The notes: generated by a model from the letters alone, not told the origin. A stretch of DNA of 64,000 bases from Mesocentrotus franciscanus (GCA_037976565.1 CP137674.1:30783047-30847046); one strand, 5' to 3'. Shown: positions 1 through 12,289, numbered from the stretch's first letter. A program made the numbers and translations.

Positions 1-428
1 ATGCACATCTCAGCGGACTACGTAGATCAGAATTTATTGTTATTATTAGGTATTATTATAATTATTATTTCTTTATTGCAACAAAAACTTGGGGTTGGAT
101 TTCAAATAAAACATAAAAATACAACAGATAGATAACAATGGTAGACAAAATATAGGTCAAAGAAACTGTCAAATCTGATACATAAATATAAGAATAACAA
201 TGTGCTACAATCGAATTGTTACACACTATAAAAAAAAAATTAAAGTAAACTCATGAGTACAATATTTAAAAATGATTGTATATAACATCAGAATTAATAA
301 GGGTATGTGGATCTTAAAATGGAGCGGTTTATGAGATTGATAATAATAATGGATTAAAAAAGGAAAACACAGGTCAAAAACATTACACAGATTCAGAATG
401 GAGTTGTGAGTGATGGTACCGTGTATCG
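1..428. other. AT-rich, nothing recognised
   Basis: Short ATT and poly-A runs only. Confidence 0.6.
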
Positions 429-502
429 TCTGTTGAGAGACAGAAGGGCGTTAACTCATGTTCATTACATAGACCCAACACCTTCCCAGCTCTCAACAGA
501 CA
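429..502. repeat. Fold-back element, GAGCCAGAAGGGC family, diverged copy
   Basis: About 74 bp with arms TCTGTTGAGAG and CTCTCAACAGACA. It belongs to the same family as the copies at 14052, 22524 and 48123 but is the most diverged. Confidence 0.5.
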
Positions 503-732
503 ATATGTCATGTAAATCTCATTGAAATCAAATTAAGCAATTAACAAACCGAGCCAAGCGTATGGAGTATGAATTCGGATCAGTTATATAAGTAATAGTA
601 CTTAAAGAGAAGGTTGAGTTCTGGGAAGAGGTGAAAAATAATTTGTGAGCGTTATCATTGTATTATGCAAGTGTGGAAGAACATCAGAGAAAAAAATGTT
701 CCTTGAAAAGCATGGCTCTTCAAATGCCTTAA

Positions 733-1264
733 AGGTACTATGTCCCATTTGTAGGCCAAAAAAATGAAAAGGTTAAATTACGACGGCATTTGAAAGACAA
801 TACTAATTTTCAACTTCCCTAAAAAAAGGGGGGGGCTTGAAAATGTCTTTAAGTGGGAAAATAACGACTATTAGTTGTCGAATCGACTTAGGAGCTATAG
901 AGCCAGTAAGTAATAGTCTGATTTTTCAGACCATTGTACCGAATGGTCGTACGTTTTATGCTGCGCAAAGATTCAATCAGTTTAATTTTGGCCATTACAA
1001 GAAGTGGGTTATTGATGTAGACAAATGCTCATGTACCCTTTACAGCTCATTTTATGTATGTTATTACCAAAGATGAAAAAGCCAGTCAGTCACTCAATAG
1101 TGTCTGACAGTGAAGTCTAGCAAGTAAACGGGTTTCCTTGCATAATTTGAATATTAGGACACTGCTAACATTTACATTTCACAGATAGGACATACATGAC
1201 ATATTCATAATTCCTGCAAAGTTCTACAGAATTTGATGTTGGCTGCAAAAGGGACATAGTATCT
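733..1264 (+). mobile_element. 532-bp TTAA-flanked MITE, copy 1
   Basis: Flanked by TTAA on both sides (729-732 and 1265-1268), with terminal inverted repeats AGGTACTATGTCCC / GGGACATAGTATCT. A near-identical copy lies in the opposite orientation at 55524-56048. TTAA target duplications are the mark of piggyBac-type transposition. No transposase is visible; the small reading frame at 837-1076 only reflects the element. Confidence 0.8.
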
Positions 1265-1494
1265 TTAATATTCTAAATATGGCATGTAACATCATAAAAA
1301 TCGGGACGGATTTTTATGCCACATGTTCGTGTAGTCCCATAAACATCTTTCGGTGTACAGTGCTTGTAACTGTACCAAGGCTGGGCCAAATTTCTTATCA
1401 TTTTGATGATTCCAGAACCTTGCAGTACACACCAATACTTATATGCTAGATGATTAACCCTTTTCTGATCGATTCCACAACGTTTCTTTTACAA

Positions 1495-1700
1495 TGCAAT
1501 CGCATGTGAGCACTCCTTTTTTTTTTTTTTTGCTCAACGGGGGGAAAGTGCTATATTTTTTTTCAACCATCACCCCCCCCCCCTCCTTGAGCGCCAGTGG
1601 AGGGTGCCCATCTTCTTTTTTACAAAAAGGTGTGTTTTTACCTGTTTTTTTTCTAGGGGAGGGGGCCCGGCCCCCTCCCCCTCCTGGATCCGCCACTGGC
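1495..1700 (+). repeat. GC-run repeat ending in GGATCCGCCACTG (hAT-like end)
   Basis: Alternating poly-T and poly-C/G blocks end in CTGGATCCGCCACTG, the reverse complement of a CAGTGGCGGATCCAG terminus typical of hAT-type elements. The block TTTTACCTGTTTTTTTTCTA through the end is shared with 7320-7645. Confidence 0.55.
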
Positions 1701-3815
1701 AATTGGGGTGCAGATTTGCATCCACCTACGCGTATTTGGCAGAGGGTGCTGCTATTGTATGTGTAGGGTCTAAGCTTAGTAGCTAGTATAAATTTCTCAT
1801 TCAAATGCTCACAGAAAGATGCGTTAACCCACAATGGACATATTCGAGTTTAGTCCATGAATATTCAAGACGCCCCCACCCCCCGAAAAAATAAGAATAA
1901 TACATCAATAGAATGGCTCAAAGTGGCTTAGTTATATTTCATCGATGTTTCGTATTCCTCTTACCTCTGGCTCTAGATACTGACATAACTAATAATTGAT
2001 AAAAAGTCTTGCACATGCATTCTTAACACGCTGCAACTCGATTATTTGTGAATCTGGCAAGCCATTTATTTAGTAATCGAGTCCATTACAATAACCAATC
2101 CTACTGCTAATGAGTGCATGGACAAGGATTTCGGAGTTTCCATGTCAAAGTATCTACGAATGTGACGGAGATTGTATAACATGTAGAAGGCAGATTTGCA
2201 TGTGTTGGATATTATTTCTCTCTTGTTGTCGCACCTAGTATAAAGTAACATTATGCAACAAATATCCGGGTATTTATACTGAAATATGTATATATATATA
2301 TATTGATTTTAAAAAGAGGAATTTATTATGTATGTTTTTTGTTCTTTTTTTCTTATTTTCACAGCATAGCTTATTGAATATTTCTTATTCAAGAATACTT
2401 TTTTAAATGAAAGGAGATTATTTACAAGGTACATCGTTTCGTAAAGATAATGATATGTATTTATTTACTTACCATTACTTGTAGCAGCTATGTAGAAAAA
2501 TACAAGCACGAGTCCAGAAAAGGATTTTCTCCAACTTAGTAAGGACGCCATAATATGTAGGTGAACACACTAGTAAACATGTAAAAGTAAATTTGTCAGT
2601 GATTAGTCGAACCCTCTGCTCTATACACCATTCCAAATCATTAAGGCATACTCTGTAATGGAGTATGCTCAATACTAAATCCATGCCATAAAGGCCTCTA
2701 AATTAAGGTGCATGCTCCAAAATGAATCTTTTGAACAACCCAAGCGCACCTTTGTACATGGTAACATGTAGCTCTTCAGTACCAGTCGATACACAGCTAT
2801 ATGGTCCGCTTGGGTTAGGTACAAGTTCTGCCGTTATCAATTGTATTCAGGTAATTATAGAATATAGGCCTCTCCCTTTCTATACATCTCACAAAAACTC
2901 AAATCGTGATATGCAGATTTATAAAATGGGTTCAAGAATGTAGCCAATGAGAAGCGTCGAAATGGATCACGTATGCGTGCATTAATTTTTACCATAAAAA
3001 AAATTATGCACGGGGAGTGCATTTTGGTGACAACAACCAACATTTTCTCGACTTTATACTCGTATTGTAGACCCATCTTATAAAACAAATAATACATGTT
3101 TTTAGCTCGTGCAATAGTGAAATGCACTGCACTTGGTTGAGTCACAATGAGATTAACAATGAACTCGACAAGTCTCGTTCATTATCCTACTGTGGCTTAA
3201 CCTGCGTACAGTGCATATTCACAAATGCACTCGCAAACATGTATTATTTGTGTAGCAGCATTATTCTCAATGAAGTGAGATTCTCGAATAGGACACCGTC
3301 ATACTTCCAATAATCCACGCTGGTCTGGTGAAGATCAGTACCTTGAAAACCCTGGAGATGAATAGTTGAGCCAACCTCATCCACAGATTTTTACAGAATG
3401 GACTAATTGAAATTGTCAGTCTAGGAAATATGAACGAGGCAACATGAAATTGCCCTGGGGAGGATTTCACTAACATAGCCCAGCGATTAATCGCTCAACC
3501 CATCGTTCGCCGTTGACTCATCGCAGCTGAGATGCGTTCCATATAAATAAAAAACTTCTTGAACGAGGATGAGGTCAAGCTCATGAGTTATTTTTAGATT
3601 TTAGTCTGCGACCTTGGTGTGCGATTATTGATGATCTTCGGGTAATATCTGAGATTTTACCCCACCAAATGGAAGTCAATGTTTATCAAAATATCAGTAA
3701 GGTAAGAGGATTCATGACTGCACATTATGTTGTTATTAAAATGGGACTTTGATTGTGATAATCACTGCCAGCCAACATCACCGCGGCGTTGGGTTGCGGC
3801 CATAGACATAATAAA
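1701..3815. other. Non-coding, nothing recognised
   Basis: No conserved frame. A short TA microsatellite at 2288-2302. Confidence 0.6.
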
Positions 3816-3902
3816 GTAGTGCGGCAGGCGATTTGTTTTTTTCCCCGTAACCTTAACGCGTCGAAATTGACAATAGTGTCACTTGAGCAAAGACTATCAG
3901 GG
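3816..3902 (+). repeat. 85-bp dispersed repeat, copy 1
   Basis: Shares the order GTGCGGCAGGCGATTT, ACGCGTCGAAATTG, ACTTGAGCAAAGACTATCAG with 5584-5668, which is in reverse orientation. Confidence 0.7.
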
Positions 3903-3989
3903 GACTAGATGGTTTGTACGCATGCGATATTTAATTGTTTCTCTTCATCATTTTATTGCATCGACTTACTCTAAGGTTGTTGGGCATTG

Positions 3990-4350
3990 AAGGGAGGGAG
4001 TAGGAATATAATAACAGTCGCAATGCTTATTTAGACTGATGATAGTGATGATGATGCTGACAAATATGTAAGAGATTTGATGAAGTTGTTGTTGATGGAC
4101 TGGTGATACAAAGAAAGTATTGATAGTGGTGGTGATACAGTGACAGTAATGATAGTGGTACGTGGTGATAAGAGGATAGATTGTGGTGATATGATGATAG
4201 GAATGATAATCATGGTGGTGATGATAAGGTGAGAGTTGTGAAATGATAGTAATGATGTTCATGGTCGTGCATGGTAATCTAATAAAAGTAATGATGTTAG
4301 TGATGATTGGTTGATATTAGTTGTGATGGTGGTGGTGGTACGTGATGAGC
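3990..4350 (-). repeat. Degenerate TGATGG/TGATAG minisatellite
   Basis: Irregular repetition of GTGGTGAT, ATGATAGT and GATGATGAT words over about 360 bp. The His/Tyr-rich reading frames on the minus strand are artefacts of it. Confidence 0.6.
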
Positions 4351-5069
4351 TAGAAGACATATATGGCTGGCAATGATAAAGTGAACATCCTGTTTTAAAA
4401 ATAAATCAATTTAAACAATACTAAAACAATTTTGTACATACATGGACTGGGAGAATGAATTGCTGTTTGTTTGCAGTAGCACATCTTTTGTTTTTTTTAA
4501 ATGGCATTTCGAAATTCCCTTATAAAGCTAATTAAATCAACCTAATCTAGAGATAATTATCGATCAAAATCGATTACTGGCCCTTTCTTTCCCCTCCCCC
4601 CTCTCTCTCCCTCCCATATCTCTCTCTCTCTCTCTCTCTCTTTATGGATTTAGGCTTACATTATTATTCATTTGCATTTTATGAGCTGTGAATATATATC
4701 ATCGTTTCATATTGCCAAATGTATATTATTTGTTTTTAATATAGGCCCATTTGTAAACAGTATTTTAGCCAGTGCCTGCAATCAACAGTGTTAACCATGA
4801 ATAAATATATAAATTAGTACATCAATATCTCAGATAAATTAAGAGTAAATACATGTATGTATATTAAGATAACATATGGATTCTTTCTTCATCTTGGATG
4901 TTAGTGCATGAGAATATAATCATAGATCTTGATCTACGTGAACTTGAACTAAAAAGAAGCCCATAATACGACCCCCCCCCCCTTGGGCTGCCAAGTGAAA
5001 ATGTGATGTGCACATTGTGAGAAGTTATTCAACTCATCTGGTAACTTAACGAAACACATGATAACTCTG
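4351..5069. other. Non-coding, CT tract only
   Basis: CT-rich tract at 4566-4645 and a poly-C run at 4972-4982. Confidence 0.6.
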
Positions 5070-5275
5070 GATATCTGTGTTTTAAACTGTTACTTGATTT
5101 ACTAAAAGACGTTATCATGCACTGCTTTTTATGGTCTCCATTGTGTTAGAAGATGCCAGGAAAACATCACTTACGGGGGTTCAAAATAGCAACAACAAAA
5201 ATCGCCTCGCCGCCATGCGGCTCGTGGACGATGCTCTGCATCGTCATTGGGTCAACCACCCCCTTAGCAAAAGCT
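5070..5275 (-). repeat. Single reversed copy of the 195-bp array unit
   Basis: In reverse orientation this matches the tandem array at 59596-60640. Shared blocks include GATGCCAGGAAAACATCACT, TTATCATGCACTGCTTTTTA and GGACGATGCTCTGCATCGTC. The palindrome is kept, with changes inside. Confidence 0.75.
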
Positions 5276-5583
5276 AGACCCGCCCCTGAATATACAAATG
5301 TTGTGAATCGAGAAATATGTTTGCAAAATTGCAGGTGTGTACACGTATTGCATGAGTGTGTGTGTGTGGGGTGGAAGACTACCTACGGCCCGCAAAGTTA
5401 TGCCAATAGTTAGCTGTACGTGGCCCGCGAGCTTTAAAAGGTTGGCCACCCCTGTGCTAAACGATGCGCGATGTCGATGGCAATGTTATAGTGGCGATAA
5501 TGATACATGTATAACTCTGTGGAACAGACACAATAAAGCTGCTCAAGTCCACGCGCATGCGTACAAAAACCATCTAGTACACT

Positions 5584-5668
5584 GATAGTCTTTGCTCAAG
5601 TGGCAATATTGGCAATTTCGACGCGTTAGGGTTACCGGGAAAAAAAATCGCGTGCGGCAGGCCCCTAA
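5584..5668 (-). repeat. 85-bp dispersed repeat, copy 2
   Basis: Reverse-oriented match to 3816-3902, including CTGATAGTCTTTGCTCAAGT and CAATTTCGACGCGTTA. It contains a run of eight A in place of a mixed T tract. Confidence 0.7.
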
Positions 5669-6639
5669 AGGTCCGCCATGTTTGCTTCGACATTTGAACA
5701 CGATTTGAACGCTCCCTCCCGAACCGCCATGAATTATTAATTTCTGTTCGATGCTCCTACGTTCGTATAATATGCTCTTTACGCAACAGTAACCAAAAAA
5801 AAAAAAAAAACACGGATCAGCTTCGAACATGCGCCTTGGGAGAGGTCATATCCGCTTAATTCATTCATGTATGTTAATGTATTCATCATTTGGTTAATAA
5901 TGGCGCACCAGTATTGACAAATCAGTATCCTTCAATTACCTTTATGATAATGAGAACCCAATCTCATTTTTCACTGATTATTGAATACTGTTGGAAGAAG
6001 AAAACAAATTGATTCTTATTTGGTCAAGCTTTTTAATTTTGTCAACGGGGAGAAGAAAAAAAAAACACATATCAATAGCTTCTTCAGAATACTAGCTACA
6101 TGTAGGTAAACAAAAGGGATATTGGCAATATGGCCTTCTCCAATAATTGGGAAATAATTACAACTGTCAAGCTTGCTGATTATTTGGAGAGTGGGAATGG
6201 TTGGTGTCGTACGGATATTGGTGTCAGTTGTGTTGACTAGATTTTAATTATTTTTTCTATCATGAATCACAAAGGGGACTTAATTGTACATTTACAGGTA
6301 GTTATCTTTAAAAGGGCTGATAATGATATAATCTAATGTTGTAATGTATATTGGCCCAAGCTTAAAATCGAAACAACAAGAAAAGGAAAAAAAAGTAGAA
6401 AGGGGGATGGGGGACATTAGGGGCAGAACCCGGGGGGGGGCAGAAGCATATTCATTTTTTTCTGTATATATATATATATATATATATACTCCGTAGCTTT
6501 TTTTTCTTGTTGAAAACAAATGGGAAAATTTGGTTTTAAATTTGAAATTAAAGAAACCTCACCCCAAAGAGATGTATTGTATTCTTGCCCAATAATCGAC
6601 AAGATTCCCTATCAAAGTGTATGAGAGTAAATGTATTCA
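5669..6639. other. Non-coding, simple repeats only
   Basis: A-runs, G-run at 6431-6439 and TA microsatellite at 6465-6487. Confidence 0.6.
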
Positions 6640-7318
6640 AAGTTATGGATGCTGTATGTGTGGCAATGAATAATGATAATAATAATAATAATAATAATAA
6701 ACGTAACTTATATAGCGCCAAATCCACTTTGTGGAGTGCTCAAGGCGCTTGTAGAAATAATTAAGAATTAAAGTTAAACACAAGCGTTTAACATGATTTT
6801 TAAAGGAATCAGAGGTTATACACTTGTTGATGTCTTCAGGAAGGCTATTCCATAAAGTAGGACACGCGTGGGCAAAGGACCCCCCCCCCCAAGTTTTTTG
6901 CAACTTTAGGAACCACAAGGGAATCGGAAGTGGATGAGCGTAAAGATCGAGCGGGGGTGTAATTTTGGATTAAAGAAATGTTGTTTTGGGGAGCAGAACC
7001 GTGAATGCAGTGAAAAGTGAGCAAAACAATCTTGAAATTAATGCGATCTTTAACAGGGAGCCAGTTCAGCGACCGCAAAAAGAGGGGTGATATGAGTATA
7101 TACGCTTGGTGGACAACGTGACAATGCGGGCCGCAGTGTTTTAATGCTTCTGAAGCTTGGACAACAGATTCTGGGTAAATTAAACAGAAAGGCATTACCA
7201 AAGTCAAGACGGGAGGAAATCAAGGCATGGACTATTTTTTCAGTGGCAGACCTGGACAAATATTTCCGAATAAAACAGATATTACGTAATTGTGACACTG
7301 GCTTCCTGTAAAACAGAG
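6640..7318 (-). pseudogene. CR1-like LINE, C-terminal reverse transcriptase and 3' end
   Basis: The minus-strand translation, across frames, gives IRKYLSRSATEKIVHALISS, LNWLPVKDRINFKIVLLTF and TLWNSLPEDI. These are standard blocks of the region C-terminal to the RT in CR1-group elements. At least two frameshifts separate the blocks. The 3' end carries a TATAGCGCC-CACTTTGTGGA-GCTCAAGGCGC tail and a microsatellite of about eight ATT units (6672-6700), a typical CR1/L2-type terminus. The N-terminal remnant with the 2A-like motif lies upstream at 7675-7923, beyond a GC-run repeat. Confidence 0.75.
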
Positions 7319-7319
7319 A

Positions 7320-7645
7320 ATTGAGGGGGGGGGGGTAGTGAGCAAAAAAAAAAAAAATTTTGGCACCCGAAAATTGTTTTCCCCTCCGGGAAGGGTAATT
7401 TTTCCCACCACCACCCCCCCCCCTTGGGCGCCAGGGGTAGTGAGCACAATTTTTTTTTTGGCACCCGAAAAAAAAAATGCTCCCTACGGGAAGGGTTATT
7501 TTTTTACCAACCGCCCCCCCCCCCCCCCCTTGGGCGCCAGGGGAGGGGGCCCAAGATCTTTTTTCAAAAAAAGGGTGTTTTTACCTGTTTTTTTTCTAGG
7601 GGAGGGGGCCCGGGCCCCCCGGCTCCCTCCCTGGATCCGCCACTG
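7320..7645 (+). mobile_element. hAT-like non-autonomous repeat inserted beside LINE pieces
   Basis: Contains two internal copies of a poly-C / TTGGGCGCCAGGGG unit (about 7409 and 7525). It ends in CTGGATCCGCCACTG at 7645, as at 1686-1700. LINE-derived minus-strand coding lies on both sides (to about 7318, and from 7675). A matching left terminus is not clear, so the element may be truncated. Confidence 0.5.
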
Positions 7646-7674
7646 TATTTATAAACCCCGAACTAACCATAGGT

Positions 7675-7923
7675 CTATTTTGTAGTCAAAGAATCATCAT
7701 CAGAAAAGGTCGGTCCTTGAGAGAAGGGCCCAGGGTCGGGGCTGATGTCTCCCGAGATCAGCAACAGAATGCGAAATCTTGTCAAAGAATTTGCATACCG
7801 TTGAATGGGGGTAGCGATGTACTTGTAATTTCCCTTATGTTGTACATCTACATTACATGAATCAGTAGTGCAAAGTACAAGTGGAGTACATGAATCAGTA
7901 GTATAATAATGACACGAGCACAC
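7675..7923 (-). pseudogene. LINE N-terminal remnant with 2A-like motif
   Basis: The minus-strand translation contains RFRILLLISGDISPDPGP. This resembles 2A-like ribosome-skipping peptides (hydrophobic run, then GD-x-E-x-NPGP) that are known at the N-termini of some sea urchin non-LTR retrotransposons. Here the Asn of NPGP is Asp and the usual Glu is Ser, so skipping is probably lost. The motif lies at 7726-7752 plus the upstream hydrophobic codons. The frame stops soon after, and the endonuclease and most of the RT are missing before the fragment at 6640-7318. Confidence 0.55.
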
Positions 7924-9177
7924 AATAGATACAATATTAGGCTAGCCACCTTCATTGTGAAAACTCGCACAACCGTGCAAGCTGTGCACTAACATGTGGA
8001 GCAAGAATATAACAAGCAAGTGAACATGGATACTTACTACACAAGTGAAGCAGTGGTAAAATCCCAATCCTATAAATGTAAAATGTATACAAAAATACCA
8101 CATGAAATTTGTCCAAAAATATCCAGTAGCCTCCCGAAGACATACAAATTCAGATAATATAACTACAATAACGAACAATTATTAAAACAAGCAAAATATA
8201 GAATAAAGTACAGAATTTTGTGGGCGGGCCGGGCACGCGAAACCCTCAAAAAACATGAAGCATTCATTTACCTGCTATTATCCTTTGTACTACGATTTAT
8301 TGCCAGAACGCAAATTACAAAAATAAGTTGATGCTTTTGTGGGATGACGGTTTCGCATAAATGAAATAGATTTGTCAAGGTCGTTATTTAAATATTTTTA
8401 AATAAATGAGTTACAATTATTGTTCCCCTGATACATTTTTCACTAAATTCAATTTTTACCTTCTCAGCTATGATTTTCCCTCATTGAAAAGTGAAGGTTT
8501 TGTATTGAATTAAAAAAAGGTCTTTCCAATTAAAGCTTGGTGCATGGTACATGTACAATTCCGCCTGGTACGTCACATTTACAAGAAAATTGCTGCGCCC
8601 ATGTCATGCTAAAAGGCATAACATCATGCCAAGAATATCTTCATTTATATCTCTTGAAAACTTTCGTAAGGAATATTTTGCATCAAAGGGCAAGAATACG
8701 TCTAATATTTCAGCATACCTACATTCATTCTTCGGGTGAGGTTTCCTTTAATCATTTTCACATTTCTTAAAATTATTTTAAATGTATTTCTATTTTTTTT
8801 CGAGGGGCAGGTTGTAGCCTACAGCTTACTTAAAACTTATTTTGACACCTCCCTCCCTCTGTTTTGAGAATCCAAAACAAGTGTCATTTTATAAGCCTTT
8901 CTAAACCCTTTCAGTTGCAGGGAGCAGGGAAATTTACATGTAACAGGGTACAGGGTATATGCTAGTGGTACCTCCCCCCTCCCCCACATGCTCCAACTAT
9001 TTAAAATACTACATTTTTGAACATGATATTGGCAACTGTTTTCACTCATTCTCCCTATCTCCATCTCTCTCTCTCTCTCTCTCACTTTCTCACATCATTG
9101 TATATTTCTCATTTTCATGACATCTCTCACCATTAAATAGTTCTTTCTCATTTCTTTCCCATTCTCTTTCTCTTCTG

Positions 9178-9209
<32 letters not shown>

Positions 9210-10036
9210 GTTCTCTCACTGTTCTTTTTCTAGACCTTTTCCACGTATGATTTAGTTAATCCAGCCATATGCACGATAAAAATTAAAAGATATGACGGGA
9301 ATATGGTATATAAGATAACAATAATTATGTTCAATTTTTTAATTTTTCTTAAAAGAAAAAAAATGTATGATTCACCATGTTTACGTATTATAAAATTGAA
9401 GGTCAAATATCAAGTAAAATTGCCTCTAAATCTGCTACTAGAAATTATTACAATTTCAATGTTATGCCTTCATTAATATTACCTTTTTTCCCGATTTTTT
9501 TTAAAATAAGCATAGGCTACTTCTGAGCCCTCGGGCTGTTTGTTTCTCTCCAGGGAATGTATCATATCATGACTTGCACAATATTATAAAACACATTATA
9601 AAAGCATGATTGTTTTTTTCTTAAAACAAATAAATTTACCCAAGACTCAAGATTAATTTTTCCAGTGAAGCAATGACCATCTGATGTACAACAGAACAAC
9701 CTTAAGATCGAGTGATGGTTGCTTTGTGGTCCACATACACACACACCAAGGACATATCGGGCTTTTTAATGGTTGCTTGTTAGTTACCATAACTTCATGT
9801 AAAGAGGATTATAATACCGGCAAGGTGTTGATCAGGCGCGGATGCACGGGGCGGCACCCCCTCTTTAAAAAAAGGGAAGGAAAGGAAAAGGATCGAAGAA
9901 AGAAGGGCTGAAAACACGAGTTAGAAGTCTTGTACTGACTGATTTTGACAATCAAGTGATACCTGTTAGGAATGACATACCAGAATCCGGAACTCTTCTT
10001 AAAGAATAGCCACCGGGTCTAGCTTACTTGAGCTAT
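7924..10036. other. Non-coding, CT tracts and one possible hAT end
   Basis: CT microsatellites at 9064-9085 and 9178-9210. At 9829 CAGGCGCGGATGCACGGGGC may be an isolated hAT-like left end. Confidence 0.5.
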
Positions 10037-10200
10037 AGAGGGTTTTCATGTGACGTCAGTACCCCTAGTTGCCAAGGCGTTGCTAAGGTATGGCGGCCAT
10101 CTTGATACCCATCCCGTATACTAACGCGTGCAAATTGGGCACCAAGATGGCCGCCAGATCATGTGCGTGTGGGTTGCGTACCGCGTCGTGAAAACCCTCT
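10037..10200. mobile_element. 164-bp hairpin MITE with CRE and paired YY1-like sites
   Basis: Terminal inverted repeat AGAGGGTTTTCA / TGAAAACCCTCT. Inside are a TGACGTCA CRE and GGCGGCCATCTTG, facing CCAAGATGGCCGCC. The middle is a short unpaired segment. No transposase and no clear target duplication. Confidence 0.75.
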
Positions 10201-11333
10201 GTTGGTCACGCATAACTATATGGCAATGTTGTCTGATCGTGAGTTGTCCGTACGCGTAAAACGCAAGTCTCTACAGTGAATGACATATCTCATGAATGGA
10301 ATTTAATTAAGGAACATCCGTGATCATCCCTTTTTTTTATTCAAGAAAACTTGATCCTTGTAATGCCATTAAGGAAGTTCCATCAGTTTTCGTAGATCAT
10401 TGCTTCATTAAATTTTCTCTGTCTGCTAGTTGGCGGTTTTTTTTTTCCTTGTTACATTTTCATAGCATTTGGAAAAGTAAAATAATAAAGTCAATCTTTA
10501 TTTGTGCGTGATGTAGTGTACTTGTCTATTTGAACTGATCACTATACCCAAGTTTTACATGACGTGGGTCAAGGCATGGACCTATTACGGATGGACATTT
10601 GTCGTTTTCTTAACGAATTCATTGTGATTGTCTCCGTCAATGTCGTTTCAATAACATTCCGTACATGTTTCTTCACTTTGATCTCATGAGGTCCACCGCC
10701 AAAAAGCCGGGACAGAATCAAGATAGTGATTTTACACATGTTAATCATCATGCGCAGAAGATAATAACTCGCTTAAATCATGGAAAATCGATGTGCAGTT
10801 CTGGTTTATAATCGGAAATTGTTGTTCCGTGTACTGTATTTTATTTTGAAAAACACGTTTATATTTCCAGATAGAGGTTATATTTGGATTGGTTGTGATT
10901 TAAATCCCGTTTCCCCCAATTTCCTCATAATATTCCAAAGTTACAATGCACAGGGCTTATAAAGATCATGGCCTTCTAATTGTTTTATAAGGTCATGGGT
11001 GTGTGCAAAGTGTGCGAATCAGTAATAATACATTTCATATCACCAAAATCGTCTGCTTTTCCACTTTGCTGCTCCCCATTGGGGATGCTTTTTAAAGACA
11101 CACTCTTACAGAGCACACCATCCAAACAAAACCCAAAGAGGAAACTGCTCCCTTGTCAATGACCGATAATGCTTGAGCAGTTGTTATTGTTAGAACAGCT
11201 GAATGTTCTCATTAAGATGCACATAATCAGAAGGCGGTGGAACTCATTGGATCAAAGAAAGAATCACGTCGAATGTCCATCCGTAATAGGTCCATGGTCA
11301 AGGTATAGATAGAAATGTTGTTCTGCTGTCATC
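10201..11333. other. Non-coding, nothing recognised
   Basis: Some short frames but none with recognisable homology. Confidence 0.5.
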
Positions 11334-11577
11334 CAGAGTGGCAGATCCTGTGCAGGATTCTTTGGTAGAGGGGCATAATAAAGGGAGGGGCACACCAGGC
11401 ACAGTATTTTTGTGTGCCTTTTTAGGTACAAAATTCTCTGACAAGCAAAAGCCAAAACAAAACAAAAACAAAAATAGGAAGTGGGTGTCAGCCCATGCCT
11501 CTTCTCTTCTTTCTGTGCTTATCTTCCCTTTTTAAGGGGCGCACGCCGCCTATTCCCCCTGGATCTGCCATGCACTG
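11334..11577. mobile_element. Possible hAT-like MITE, old
   Basis: Imperfect ends: CAGAGTGGCAGATCCTG at left and GGATCTGCCATGCACTG at right. Interior is A-rich. No matching 8-bp duplication was found, so this is weaker than the 39.5-kb element. Confidence 0.4.
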
Positions 11578-11794
11578 ATTGAAATGGTCCTTGTAATCAA
11601 AGTGCATAAATAGGGTTGCAGTTTTAAAAATTATTCAATATGACTGAAATATTCTTGTCAATGTTTCTATAATACCATTTATTTAACTTTGAATGATATA
11701 TTTTAATTTATATAATATATATCTATATAGCAAAGTGAAAGGAATTTGAATTAAATAGAGCTCTTTTGCAAATATCTAAGAGCTGATGCGTGTA

Positions 11795-12289
11795 TTAAAG
11801 GGAGTGTACTGTTGCTTGGCAAATACTGGTTAACGCCATCTACGTCTTCTTTTGGACAACTGTACGTAAACGAATGGACTTAACGGTAGTCAGCCACTTA
11901 ATCTCTACATGGTCAGCTATCGCGAAACAGACTGAAGTTCTCCTCACGCTTCGGTTTCGCGTATGTTGCACGCACGTGATTGCTGCGGTCGCGTCGTCCG
12001 TTGTCGTATACCCGATTGGCCCCGAGTCCGGCCACGGAAAATACACGTAGTCTCGTCATGCTACACTCGATCCCTTTACGACTACGGACGACGCGACCGC
12101 AGCAATCACGTGCGTGCAACATACGCGAAACCGAAGCGTGAGGAGAACTTCGGTCGGTTTCGCGAACGCTGACCATGTAGCGATTAAGTCGCTGACTACC
12201 GTTAATCAAGTCCATTCGTTTACGTGCAGTTGTCCAAAAGAAGACGTAGATGGCATTAACCAGTATTTGCCAAGCTACACTCCCTTTAA
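11795..12289. mobile_element. 495-bp near-palindromic element bounded by TTAA
   Basis: TTAA at 11795-11798 and 12286-12289 brackets AGGGAGTGTA / TACACTCCCT. The arms are over 200 bp each: GGCAAATACTGGTTAACGCC is mirrored by the right arm, as is CACGTGATTGCTGCGG. Only about 80 bp at the centre (roughly 12003-12085) is unpaired. Reading frames on both strands look alike for this reason. No transposase. The TTAA suggests mobilisation by a piggyBac-type enzyme. Confidence 0.85.

Noticed and set aside
837..1076. 79-codon frame also present at 55.8 kb
   Set aside because: The near-duplicate frame exists because both lie in copies of the same TTAA MITE; no known domain.
3966..4262. His- and Tyr-rich minus-strand frame of 98 codons
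   Set aside because: It is a read-through of the degenerate TGATGG repeat, with no start context or homology.
7241..7256. CAGTGGCAGACCTGG as the left end of the 7.3-kb hAT-like repeat
   Set aside because: This sequence is part of conserved LINE coding (RSATEKIVH on the minus strand), so the resemblance is chance.
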